Origin: Bacteroidota bacterium
Lineage (GTDB): Bacteria > Bacteroidota > Bacteroidia > Chitinophagales > Saprospiraceae
Direction of reading: 5' to 3'
Assembly (NCBI GenBank): GCA_008501835.1
Contig: QQUB01000745.1
Location: 1 to 5,790 of the forward strand
DNA: 5,790 bases
The translations under genes and the position numbers were made by a program. Shown here piece by piece: positions 1-5,790 of the stretch (the stretch's first letter is position 1; each line of letters begins with the position of its first letter). The notes under the pieces are model-generated. The model made no database searches, had not been told where the DNA came from, and worked only from the letters and a program-made list of their open reading frames with translations.

Positions 1-13
1 GGTTTTGCTTAAA

Positions 14-182
14 ATTTACCACGCTGGCGGGGTCAAATTTGACACAAATAATTGTCAATCAGAAAAAAAATCCAAGTCAAATTTGGGGGTGGACTCACTT
101 CCTGGAGAAATTCCACCCCCGGATTTAAGTCAAAAAAGTTCTCACTTTCTTGCTTAAACCCGACCCCGCCAGCGTGGTAAAT
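14..182. repeat. Nested inverted-repeat element, possible MITE/REP-like repeat
   Basis: Two 21-base arms are perfect reverse complements: 14-34 (begins ATTTACCACGCTGG) and 162-182 (ends CCAGCGTGGTAAAT). Inside them is a second perfect pair, GGGGGTGGA at 85-93 with TCCACCCCC at 112-120. A further 6-base pair, AAATCC at 68-73 with GGATTT at 121-126, extends the inner stem across an 11-base one-sided bulge. The arms are GC-rich while the surrounding DNA is AT-rich. The element contains no ORF and ends two bases before the stop codon of the minus-strand gene at 185. I see no clear target-site duplication. It could be a non-autonomous mobile element, a REP/BIME-like intergenic repeat, or a large 3'-end RNA structure. 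The sequence directly shows the palindromes; the element class is inference. Confidence 0.7.
63..120 (-). terminator. Candidate transcription terminator of the minus-strand genes
   Basis: Read on the minus strand, a 9-bp GC-rich stem (120-112 with 93-85, 18-base loop) lies downstream of the secreted-protein gene. After 14 more bases comes a run of eight T residues (plus-strand A run at 63-70). A canonical intrinsic terminator has the T run directly after the stem, so this spacing is atypical. The alternative outer pairing AAATCC/GGATTT brings the T tract immediately next to a stem, which improves the fit. The call rests on position and shape only. Confidence 0.3.
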
Positions 183-184
183 CA

Positions 185-1984
185 TCATTTCAATTTCAAA
201 ACCTTTTCGGAAAACACCACCTGCCCGTCAACATAGCCTTGAAGGAAATACACCCCACTTGGTAAATTCCTTACATCCCACGATTGCAAAATGTTCCCTC
301 TTTTCAATGGCCGTCGTTTGACTTCCCGGCCGTAGGTATCGTAGAGCACACTATGTCCTTCTTTATCTGACAAATAACTGAGATAAAAAACATCCGATAC
401 CGGATTAGGATACAGCTTGAGATTTTTTACAGACTCCTCTGGTTCTTCTGTTGCCACCACGTTGATATAAAGGCTATCGCAAAAGGTGTCACTGCCTGCA
501 TAGTTTGTTGCTGTGAGACAGACTTCAAAAATACCATCTTCAAGATAGGTGTGTACTGGATGTTTTTCATTACTGAACGTTCCATCTTCAAAAGACCAAA
601 TCCATGCATCAGATAATGGCTCAAAATCGGTTGCTTCAGTAGGAAATAGAGTACTATTGAAAAATGAAATGTCATGTATCTCCAAACTATCAGATACATA
701 TTCAAAACCTGCTGTAGGAGGTGGGTTATCGATTCCCAATGTATCACAGGGGCTTCCATCAAGAGGCCCCAGGCCGTAGTAAGGGAAGTTGGGCATCGTG
801 AATTGATTCCAGGCAGGTAGTTCAATGCCATGTTGTTCTACGTTACAGGCTAATCCCTTTTTGTTAGGCTCATGGATGACATGTAAGTGCAGAGAAGAAT
901 TGTTTGCACTGATATAAATCTTACCGTCTGGTGCAAGAGCAGCCATAAAAAACCTTGTTTGCAAATCTGGAATTTCATCGTAATACCCATCGTATTCTGC
1001 TACGACAACCTTACTGGCTTCAATATTATCTGCTTCAAGGTCGTATTGGTAAATTTTTGTATCTGTAGGAGCATATAGAAAACGAGAATTCTCGGAAATG
1101 GCAGCACCGCCTGAGAACGCGTATAAAGTATCAAGGATTCTTAAAGGGCTGCTCAATTCCCCCGAACATCGATCAAAGTCAAAAATATTTAAATAATTTT
1201 CTCCCAAATGATATAAGTTGTATTGGATGTATTTATCTCCGTTTGCCGTAAAGGATGCTTGCCCAAGACCATAATAATGGTTTTCTCCAATATGCTGAAA
1301 TCCACCATTTATTATACCTTCATTTGTCAATAGGTACTTATAATATTTGTCACTAATGTATTCAGGGAGTAACACCCACCAATCTCTACCATTTGCATGT
1401 CTATTTGCTACAATTTTACCAACATCTAGGGTGTCTCCTAATATTAAGGTATCTTTCTCAACTACTTTCCCAAGTCCATTATTCGAATTCATATTGACAA
1501 TGGCTTTAAAAAATGAAAATACTCTTTTCGAATTGGCTCCAAACTCTGGAGCACGGGATAACTCTTCGTAAAAAAGATAATATAGACTATCGTTAGAGGG
1601 TTTAGGTAAAATTAAAGCCCCTTGAGGAAGGTGGTTTCCTACTTCAACTAACACATCAGTGTATTCTCCTGGATTAATTCTTCCACCATTTTCAATAGTA
1701 TCATGAGTGAAATTGGCAATAGAAATTCCGTTGGTATAGAATAATAAATTTCCAGAAGTATCACAAATACTTGCATTAGTGAAATCTAAGGGCATGCCAA
1801 TAAAATCATAACTGATGTCTACTGGAAATTCATTAAAGTCAAAAACAATATTGGCTCCGAGGGGGTTGGTCAAACTAAAAGATCCAAAGAGCCAAACATT
1901 GTCTCTTTTCTCCTTACTGAAAACCTCTTGAGCTTGTAAGAAAAAAGGTGTTAAAAATAAATAAAAAAGTAAGATTTCTTTCAT
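185..1984 (-). CDS. Secreted PKD-domain protein with T9SS type A sorting domain
   Basis: Predicted 599-residue exported protein of unknown specific function. Residues 1-19 (MKEILLFYLFLTPFFLQAQ) form a Sec signal peptide, probably cut after QA or QAQ. Residues about 25-415 are beta-rich and repetitive, with propeller-like segments such as SGNLLFYTNG (77-86), QGALILPKP (121-129), SGGAAISENSRFLYAPT (291-307) and MAALAPDGKIYISAN (347-361). Residues about 423-509 form a PKD domain with the typical WSFEDG (463-468) and HPVHTY (475-480). Residues 522-599 are a type A T9SS sorting domain (LYPNP at 524-528, LPSGVYFL at 574-581), which normally directs export through the outer membrane and surface attachment or release. 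I chose the ATG at 1984 because the signal peptide starts there. The in-frame ATG at 2149 would add 55 residues, overlap the upstream gene and bury the signal peptide. It lies 70 bases after the TamL gene on the same strand, so cotranscription is plausible. Six cysteines could form disulfides. No catalytic motif is visible; a binding or adhesive role is a guess. Confidence 0.88.
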   Translation of the reverse strand: MKEILLFYLFLTPFFLQAQEVFSKEKRDNVWLFGSFSLTNPLGANIVFDFNEFPVDISYDFIGMPLDFTNASICDTSGNLLFYTNGISIANFTHDTIENGGRINPGEYTDVLVEVGNHLPQGALILPKPSNDSLYYLFYEELSRAPEFGANSKRVFSFFKAIVNMNSNNGLGKVVEKDTLILGDTLDVGKIVANRHANGRDWWVLLPEYISDKYYKYLLTNEGIINGGFQHIGENHYYGLGQASFTANGDKYIQYNLYHLGENYLNIFDFDRCSGELSSPLRILDTLYAFSGGAAISENSRFLYAPTDTKIYQYDLEADNIEASKVVVAEYDGYYDEIPDLQTRFFMAALAPDGKIYISANNSSLHLHVIHEPNKKGLACNVEQHGIELPAWNQFTMPNFPYYGLGPLDGSPCDTLGIDNPPPTAGFEYVSDSLEIHDISFFNSTLFPTEATDFEPLSDAWIWSFEDGTFSNEKHPVHTYLEDGIFEVCLTATNYAGSDTFCDSLYINVVATEEPEESVKNLKLYPNPVSDVFYLSYLSDKEGHSVLYDTYGREVKRRPLKRGNILQSWDVRNLPSGVYFLQGYVDGQVVFSEKVLKLK

Positions 1985-2054
1985 TTTGGAAAAGGTTGAA
2001 AGTGGTACCTGGAATTTAACATCAATGATTAGGCTTTTGGAATCAAACCTTGCA

Positions 2055-4526
2055 TCAAAACGGATACCCCAAACCAAAATTAAAGGTAGCTTCCCGGAAA
2101 CTCCACTTGCCCGGAGACTGCCAATAACCGACCCCTTTGCCGTCAGCATTTCTGGAAGCAGGGTAGGGGTTTCTGAGTTTTAATCCCATATCAAGTCGGA
2201 ACACAAAATAGGAAACATCAAATCTCAATCCAAGGCCGGTACCTATGGCCAGTTGCTGATAAAAGGCATCATTGTAAATGTTGTTACCAGGTTCTCCGTC
2301 ATCACAACCACTAACACATTTCCTGCTAAACAGAAATTTCGATCCATAACGGGTGGTATCCAGGTTGGAGGTCCATATGTTACCCATATCGAACAGAATA
2401 GCCATATTCATAGGACCGATTACATTAAACCGGTATTCTGCATTGAATTCCAGCCGAATATCCCCCTTTTGGTACAAACGGTTCCGGTTTTCTTTTTGGA
2501 GCGACAATGGATCTACAAATCCACCTGGACCTAATCCACGCGGTAACCAGGCCCGGATACTATTGGCTCCTCCGGCAGAGAATTGTTTCACATATGGCAC
2601 GTCAGTGGTAAACCCGAAAGCTTTGGCAAATCCAAGGTTAAATCGGGAAGCTACTGCGTTCCGGGAATTCAATTTCCTTTGATAATGCAATTCACTCTCG
2701 AACCTGAAGTATTGGGAAAATTCGATATTCTTTCCGGGTTTGAAGATGGTCGGGTTCAGGGAAAATTCATTGTATAAGGCATTAACGCCCCACACTTCCA
2801 TTCCGGCCAATTCAAATGACAACCCCGCAAAATAGGATTCACCAAAACGATTTTGACGACTGGTAAAGCTGTAATCGAGGTTTTTGAATAAAAGACTTAC
2901 AAATACCTGTTTACCAAAGCTTCGCCTGAAAAAATCGTTATTCGCAAGAATCTCGTCTTCAAAATATTGTTCAGTGATTGGGTAAAAATAATCGATCCCA
3001 ATGTGGTTGAAAATATACCTTTGTGTTGGGGATCTTGGCAAGTCATAACCGTAGGAAGCACTGAATAAATTGCTTCGGTACCAATCCAGAATAAACTGAA
3101 AACTATATCCGGCAGAGAGGTGTGTTGCTGAGTTTTCTTTAAGGGAATTATAAAAGTCAGGATTCAACAGTTTATGCTTCCTGCCAAAAGGAATGTTGGA
3201 CAAACCTTTCCAAAAACCAAAGTAATCCTGGAATTTTGGCAAATAAAGATCAGCCTGAAGGCTTGCATCGATGGTATTCCAAAAACGTGTACTGTCAAAA
3301 GGACTGATCTCAACTCCGGAATTCAAATCGAGGTTCAATAATTCAGCACCATGGAATAAATTTCTGTTTTTATAATTTGGCTTAAAAGAGATCCCAAAAA
3401 GATCAGATGGGGTAAGGGATGAATTACTATTGGTATAGTTGACCTCAAAGTCCCAACCTATTTCCATTTTTAAATCCGGGGTCAATTCTATTCTGATATC
3501 CAGTATTTCAGGATCATCAGGATTTGCCGTTTCTTTTATGCGAATAAACCTGTAGATCCCCAATTCCGACAATTGTCTGTTGGTCTGATCGAGTTGTTTC
3601 TGCTGGTAAACACCTCCTTCTTCGATAAAAAGGGAATTCAACAGAATGGAGGGTTTGACAATGAATCTTTCATCCATCGATATAATCCTGTAGCCCTGAA
3701 TAACCGTATCTATGGAAGGGGATGTGGTTGCTGACGGATCATAGTCAGTAAAAATCGTTATATCGCCAAACCTGTACTGTTTATGAATAGAATCTTCCGG
3801 AGGAGGCAAAACCCTGAAATACAGGTTTGCCTTTCCTTCATGCTGGAAGGTATCCACATCCATTTTGTCGATATAACTTGGGTAGAAGTAAGCATATCCG
3901 GAATTATTCAAATGATTGGTGACCCGGGTTTTTTCCGATTCAAAAAGATTGAGGTCAAATCCAACTCCTTGCCGTAAATAGGTATCCTCTGTAATGGCAT
4001 TTAAAATGCTGTCCACTTCTGAATCTGTACTTTCATAAAAAACAGAATCGATCAGAAATTGCCTTCCCGGTGTAACTTCATAGGTTACATTAATCTTTTT
4101 TTTCTTTGTTTTGGTTTTAAAATCAACTTCAGCGTAATAAAATCCTTTGTGATGAAGGTAGTACCTCATAGCATCTGCTGTCGCCCGTGTTAAAGAATCG
4201 CTGTAAATCGATGGCACTTCCGCTATATACTTTTTTTGAAGCCTGTCGAGAGAGGTGGTATCTTTAGCATCCTGGGTGGCAAAGTAGAACCATTCCCGGG
4301 GGAAAAAGAAAAGGAAATTGGTGTTCTCTTTTTGTTTGTACAGATAGGTCAATTCATATCTTAAAGTTCTTTTATTTTGAAGCTTCTCGGCATCCTTAAT
4401 CACTGTCTGATTATTCTGGATAAGGTATTCGTTTTCTTGCAGGAATTTAGTACTATTGCAGGACGTCAAAATGACGATCAAAGCAATCAGAATAAAACTG
4501 TATTTTGTGGTCAGATATTTTTTCAT
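2055..4526 (-). CDS. tamL: TamL-type BamA/TamA family outer-membrane assembly lipoprotein
   Basis: Predicted 823-residue Omp85-superfamily outer-membrane protein. Residues 1-23 are a lipoprotein signal with lipobox LTSC, so Cys23 would be the lipidated first mature residue; a lipidated TamA relative is the Bacteroidota form called TamL. POTRA-like segments follow: about 156-238 (QFLIDSVFY to LYFRVL) and about 280-350 (RIISMDERFIV to IRIELTP). The beta-barrel covers about 355-823. Its conserved loop-6 region reads GGANSIRAWLPRGLGPGG (652-669); Arg658 corresponds to the family's conserved VRGF/IRG arginine. Strand motif RLEFNAEYRF (691-700) and the terminal phenylalanine (FNFGLGYPF) fit a complete barrel with an outer-membrane beta-signal. 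Length is within the family's usual range. TamA-type proteins work with the inner-membrane-anchored TamB in envelope assembly; no tamB is visible here. I chose the ATG at 4526 because the lipoprotein signal begins there; in-frame starts at 4577 (ATG) and 4592 (TTG) would add polar residues before it. It is divergent from the methyltransferase gene. A generic BamA paralogue is the alternative. Confidence 0.9.
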   Translation of the reverse strand: MKKYLTTKYSFILIALIVILTSCNSTKFLQENEYLIQNNQTVIKDAEKLQNKRTLRYELTYLYKQKENTNFLFFFPREWFYFATQDAKDTTSLDRLQKKYIAEVPSIYSDSLTRATADAMRYYLHHKGFYYAEVDFKTKTKKKKINVTYEVTPGRQFLIDSVFYESTDSEVDSILNAITEDTYLRQGVGFDLNLFESEKTRVTNHLNNSGYAYFYPSYIDKMDVDTFQHEGKANLYFRVLPPPEDSIHKQYRFGDITIFTDYDPSATTSPSIDTVIQGYRIISMDERFIVKPSILLNSLFIEEGGVYQQKQLDQTNRQLSELGIYRFIRIKETANPDDPEILDIRIELTPDLKMEIGWDFEVNYTNSNSSLTPSDLFGISFKPNYKNRNLFHGAELLNLDLNSGVEISPFDSTRFWNTIDASLQADLYLPKFQDYFGFWKGLSNIPFGRKHKLLNPDFYNSLKENSATHLSAGYSFQFILDWYRSNLFSASYGYDLPRSPTQRYIFNHIGIDYFYPITEQYFEDEILANNDFFRRSFGKQVFVSLLFKNLDYSFTSRQNRFGESYFAGLSFELAGMEVWGVNALYNEFSLNPTIFKPGKNIEFSQYFRFESELHYQRKLNSRNAVASRFNLGFAKAFGFTTDVPYVKQFSAGGANSIRAWLPRGLGPGGFVDPLSLQKENRNRLYQKGDIRLEFNAEYRFNVIGPMNMAILFDMGNIWTSNLDTTRYGSKFLFSRKCVSGCDDGEPGNNIYNDAFYQQLAIGTGLGLRFDVSYFVFRLDMGLKLRNPYPASRNADGKGVGYWQSPGKWSFREATFNFGLGYPF

Positions 4527-4537
4527 TGTGACGCTCG

Positions 4538-4626
4538 AAAAAAACTTTTCGATTTGATTAAATGAAACGCTTTTCATTTGTCCTGACTTCAATGATCTGG
4601 AAAATGAGGAATCGAAAAGTTTTTTT
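4538..4626. repeat. 17-bp inverted repeat placing the same motif before both divergent starts
   Basis: The arm at 4538-4554 (A7 then CTTTTCGATT) is the perfect reverse complement of the arm at 4610-4626 (AATCGAAAAG then T7). As a result both divergent genes are preceded, on their own coding strand, by AATCGAAAAGTTTTTTT. This motif ends 11 bases before the tamL ATG and 14 bases before the methyltransferase ATG. The symmetry suggests a shared regulatory or leader element; function is not shown by the sequence. Confidence 0.6.
4560..4579. promoter_or_regulatory. Perfect 8-bp dyad, possible operator
   Basis: AAATGAAA at 4560-4567 and TTTCATTT at 4572-4579 are perfect reverse complements separated by CGCT. 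The 20-base dyad lies inside the larger inverted repeat, nearer to tamL, and 33 bases upstream of the tamL start. Its size and symmetry suit a dimeric DNA-binding regulator. No regulator gene is in the window, so the role is inferred from shape and location only. Confidence 0.4.
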
Positions 4627-4640
4627 TAATATTTTCATAA

Positions 4641-5399
4641 ATGGCTTTATCCAAAAACAGCATAAAATTTATCAAATCCCTTTCGACCAAGAAATTTAGG
4701 CAAAAGTATAATAAATTCATTGTTGAGGGAGATAAAATGATCAGAGAAATCCTGACACAGGATAATCTGACCATTGATAGTATTTACGCTACCGAGTCCT
4801 GGATTGAAACGCTGGACCCTTCTTTATCCTTGCCTGAGCACAAAACATTTAAGATATCTCTAACAGAATTATCGAGAATTTCTTCGTTAAAAACCCCAAA
4901 CCAGGTTCTTGCAGTATTGGAAATGCCGGTGCTGAATATCGATGAATCCCTTTTACTCAATAATTATAACCTATATTTAGATAACATACAGGACCCCGGA
5001 AATCTGGGTACGATCATGAGAATAGCGGATTGGTTTGGCATTCCACAGGTATTTCGTTCGCCCGGAACAGTTGATCTTTATAATTCAAAGGTGATTCAAT
5101 CAACTATGGGAGCCTTTCTTCGGGTTAATTCACCAGTTGCAGACCTTGCTGAAATCGTGAAAAGTTATTCCGAAATTCCCGTGTTAGGGGCTGTTCTCGA
5201 TGGTGAAAACATATTTAAAACTGATTATCCGGGTAAAGGGGTCATCGTAATTGGCAATGAAGGCAAGGGTATTTCTGAACAAAATTTGTCTTTACTGACA
5301 AAAAAAATAAGTATTCCTGCAACCCATAATACCGGAGCTGAGTCTTTAAATGCAGCAGTGGCTACCGGAATAATATGTGCTGAATTGAAAAATCGTTAA
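4641..5399 (+). CDS. SpoU/TrmH-family RNA 2'-O-methyltransferase
   Basis: Predicted 252-residue cytoplasmic enzyme that transfers a methyl group from S-adenosylmethionine to a ribose 2'-OH in rRNA or tRNA. Residues 1 to about 100 form the usual N-terminal RNA-binding region, including FIVEGDKMIREIL (26-38). Residues about 110-250 form the trefoil-knot SPOUT domain with all three motifs. Motif 1 is LDNIQDPGNLGTIMRIA (113-129), with Asn121 and the catalytic-type Arg127. Motif 2 is VIVIGNEGKGIS (201-212), with Asn206, Glu207 and Gly208. Motif 3 is IPATHNTGAESLNAAVA (225-241), with Ser235, Leu236 and Asn237. Length is normal and no key residue is missing. The ATG at 4641 is the natural start because the conserved SKNSIKFIKSL opening follows directly. 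The target nucleotide cannot be told from sequence: the family includes RlmB, TrmH and uncharacterised members, so I give no gene symbol. It is divergent from tamL; from memory this neighbourhood recurs in Bacteroidota. Confidence 0.92.
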   Translation: MALSKNSIKFIKSLSTKKFRQKYNKFIVEGDKMIREILTQDNLTIDSIYATESWIETLDPSLSLPEHKTFKISLTELSRISSLKTPNQVLAVLEMPVLNIDESLLLNNYNLYLDNIQDPGNLGTIMRIADWFGIPQVFRSPGTVDLYNSKVIQSTMGAFLRVNSPVADLAEIVKSYSEIPVLGAVLDGENIFKTDYPGKGVIVIGNEGKGISEQNLSLLTKKISIPATHNTGAESLNAAVATGIICAELKNR

Positions 5400-5686
5400 A
5401 AACCGAAAGGAACGGAAAATTGAATTTTCTTTTAATCGAAGAATTGATTACGTTTGTCCGGATTTTTTTGAAGTTGAGCGATAATGCTGGGTTTTTATCG
5501 GTATTTCGAGGTTTATTTCGATATTTGTAGCGCTTACATCATCATTTCAGGAATTTTTTTCCACCTATAATAAATCCAATCGTCCAACTGTTTATTGTAC
5601 AGGCTAAATTCTAATGGCAAGTTATTCTTGCGTATTATCTAACAATACATGTGGTAAAAATATCCCACATTAATAAATGTAAGTTT
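5400..5686. other. AT-rich intergenic region, no gene seen
   Basis: These 287 bases between two plus-strand genes hold no supportable ORF or RNA gene. There is a T7 tract at 5463-5469 after the palindrome TCCGGA (5457-5462), but no stem adjoins it strongly enough to call a terminator for the methyltransferase gene. Positions 5491-5530 show four loosely similar T-rich 10-base units. The start-proximal end holds two small overlapping inverted repeats, listed separately. A promoter for the downstream exported protein should lie here, but I found no good TTG / TAnnTTTG pair. Confidence 0.6.
5649..5680 (+). repeat. Two mutually exclusive small hairpins before the last gene
   Basis: ATGTGG (5649-5654) can pair with CCACAT (5665-5670) across a 10-base loop. 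ACATT (5667-5671) can instead pair with AATGT (5676-5680) across a 4-base loop. The two share bases 5667-5670, so only one can form at a time. The second ends six bases before the ATG at 5687. The stems are short and AT-rich, and could equally be a small operator or chance. Confidence 0.25.
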
Positions 5687-5790
5687 ATGAAATTCAAGTT
5701 ATTGGTATTTTTTGTGAGCCTCCTTGCCACAAATCTTATCTACGCCCAGAGTTCAACTCCTGAAAACTGGTTCAACCTGGACCCAAAAAC
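5687..5790 (+). CDS. N-terminal fragment of exported protein, probably S8-type serine peptidase
   Basis: Only 34 complete codons are present before the window ends. Residues 1-20 (MKFKLLVFFVSLLATNLIYA) are a clear Sec signal peptide: a lysine-bearing n-region, a hydrophobic core, and an IYA-Q cleavage site. The mature N-terminus begins QSSTPENWFNLDPK. From memory, the pattern 'P-NWFNLDPKTDGVYG' opens many Bacteroidota subtilisin-like (S8) peptidases just before the catalytic domain, and the next partial codon (AC-) would give the Thr of that pattern. The catalytic triad is outside the window, so the coding start is well supported but the family is a tentative inference. The leader TAATAAATGTAAGTTT has no Shine-Dalgarno sequence, as for the other genes here. 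Confidence 0.7.
   Translation, partial: MKFKLLVFFVSLLATNLIYAQSSTPENWFNLDPK

Larger units (their letters stand above)
4527..4640. promoter_or_regulatory. Divergent intergenic region between tamL and methyltransferase gene
   Basis: These 114 bases separate two genes read away from each other, so both promoters should lie here. Neither start codon has a Shine-Dalgarno sequence: the methyltransferase leader ends AATATTTTCATAA before its ATG, and the tamL leader ends GAGCGTCACA before its ATG. That is normal for Bacteroidota, where AT-rich leaders are used. I could not find a convincing TTG / TAnnTTTG promoter pair on either strand. The region carries two perfect inverted repeats, listed separately. 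Confidence 0.6.

Noticed and set aside
14..182. Integron attC site or CRISPR repeats at the left edge
   Set aside because: No GTTRRRY/RYYYAAC core pair is evident at the arm ends, and there is only one inverted pair rather than regularly spaced direct repeats.
2026..2045. Terminator between tamL and the secreted-protein gene
   Set aside because: Only a 5-bp TGATT/AATCA stem without a following T run is present, too weak to call.
1985..2149. N-terminal extension of the secreted protein to an ATG at 2149
   Set aside because: It would overlap the tamL 3' end by 95 bases, add 55 residues that do not look like a leader, and place the obvious signal peptide internally. The ATG at 1984 is better.
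2253..2777. Several overlapping plus-strand ORFs opposite tamL
   Set aside because: They are antisense shadows of a full-length, well-conserved Omp85 gene and show no independent domain or leader.
4090..4103. A8 run in tamL (minus strand) as a programmed frameshift site
   Set aside because: The tamL frame continues intact through it, encoding a lysine-rich stretch (KTKKKKIN), and no stimulatory structure or alternative-frame product is apparent.
4527..4592. N-terminal extension of TamL to TTG 4592 or ATG 4577
   Set aside because: The extra 17-22 residues are polar and precede a complete lipoprotein signal with its own ATG at 4526. The extension also runs through the dyad in the divergent region.
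4589..4774. 61-residue minus-strand ORF
   Set aside because: It lies mostly antisense to the start of the methyltransferase gene, has no recognisable motif, and ignores the strong coding signal of that gene.
5400..5469. Intrinsic terminator after the methyltransferase gene
   Set aside because: There is a T7 tract at 5463-5469, but nearby stems are 3-5 bp, AT-rich or need a very long loop.
5595..5630. Promoter for the last gene: TTG at 5595-5597 with TATTCTTG at 5623-5630
   Set aside because: The 7/8 match to TAnnTTTG is tempting, but the 25-base spacing is longer than usual for the Bacteroidota sigma factor and no better-placed TTG was found.

Overview
The window looks like chromosomal DNA of a Bacteroidota bacterium, most likely from the Saprospiria (Lewinella/Haliscomenobacter-like). 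Four things point there. One protein has a type IX secretion (T9SS) type A sorting tail. Another is a TamL-type lipoprotein Omp85, a form typical of Bacteroidota. The start codons lack Shine-Dalgarno sequences and follow AT-rich leaders. The secreted protein also carries a 'PNFPYYGLGPLDGSPCDTLG' stretch that I associate, from memory, with large Saprospiria families of secreted PKD proteins.

Layout from left to right. (1) Positions 14-182 are a compact nested palindrome with 21-bp perfect outer arms and a 9-bp GC-rich inner stem. It abuts the 3' end of the first gene. (2) Positions 185-1984 (minus) encode a 599-residue secreted protein: signal peptide, repeated beta-rich propeller-like region, PKD domain and T9SS sorting domain. 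(3) Positions 2055-4526 (minus) encode an 823-residue TamL-type outer-membrane assembly lipoprotein. Gene 2 follows it on the same strand after 67 bases of untranslated spacing plus the start, and no convincing terminator separates them. (4) A 114-base divergent intergenic region holds two perfect inverted repeats. (5) Positions 4641-5399 (plus) encode a SpoU/TrmH-family RNA 2'-O-methyltransferase. (6) A 287-base AT-rich gap contains only weak structure. (7) From 5687 to the window end lies the N-terminus of an exported protein, probably a Bacteroidota S8-type serine peptidase, cut off after 34 complete codons.

Together the genes describe envelope biogenesis and protein export: TamL inserts or assembles outer-membrane components, and two other products are exported. 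The methyltransferase is a housekeeping RNA-modification gene that shares TamL's divergent control region. I see no evidence for a new defence system, mobile gene cassette, CRISPR array, tRNA or rRNA. The least explained parts are the nested palindrome at the left edge and the symmetrical dyads between tamL and the methyltransferase gene.
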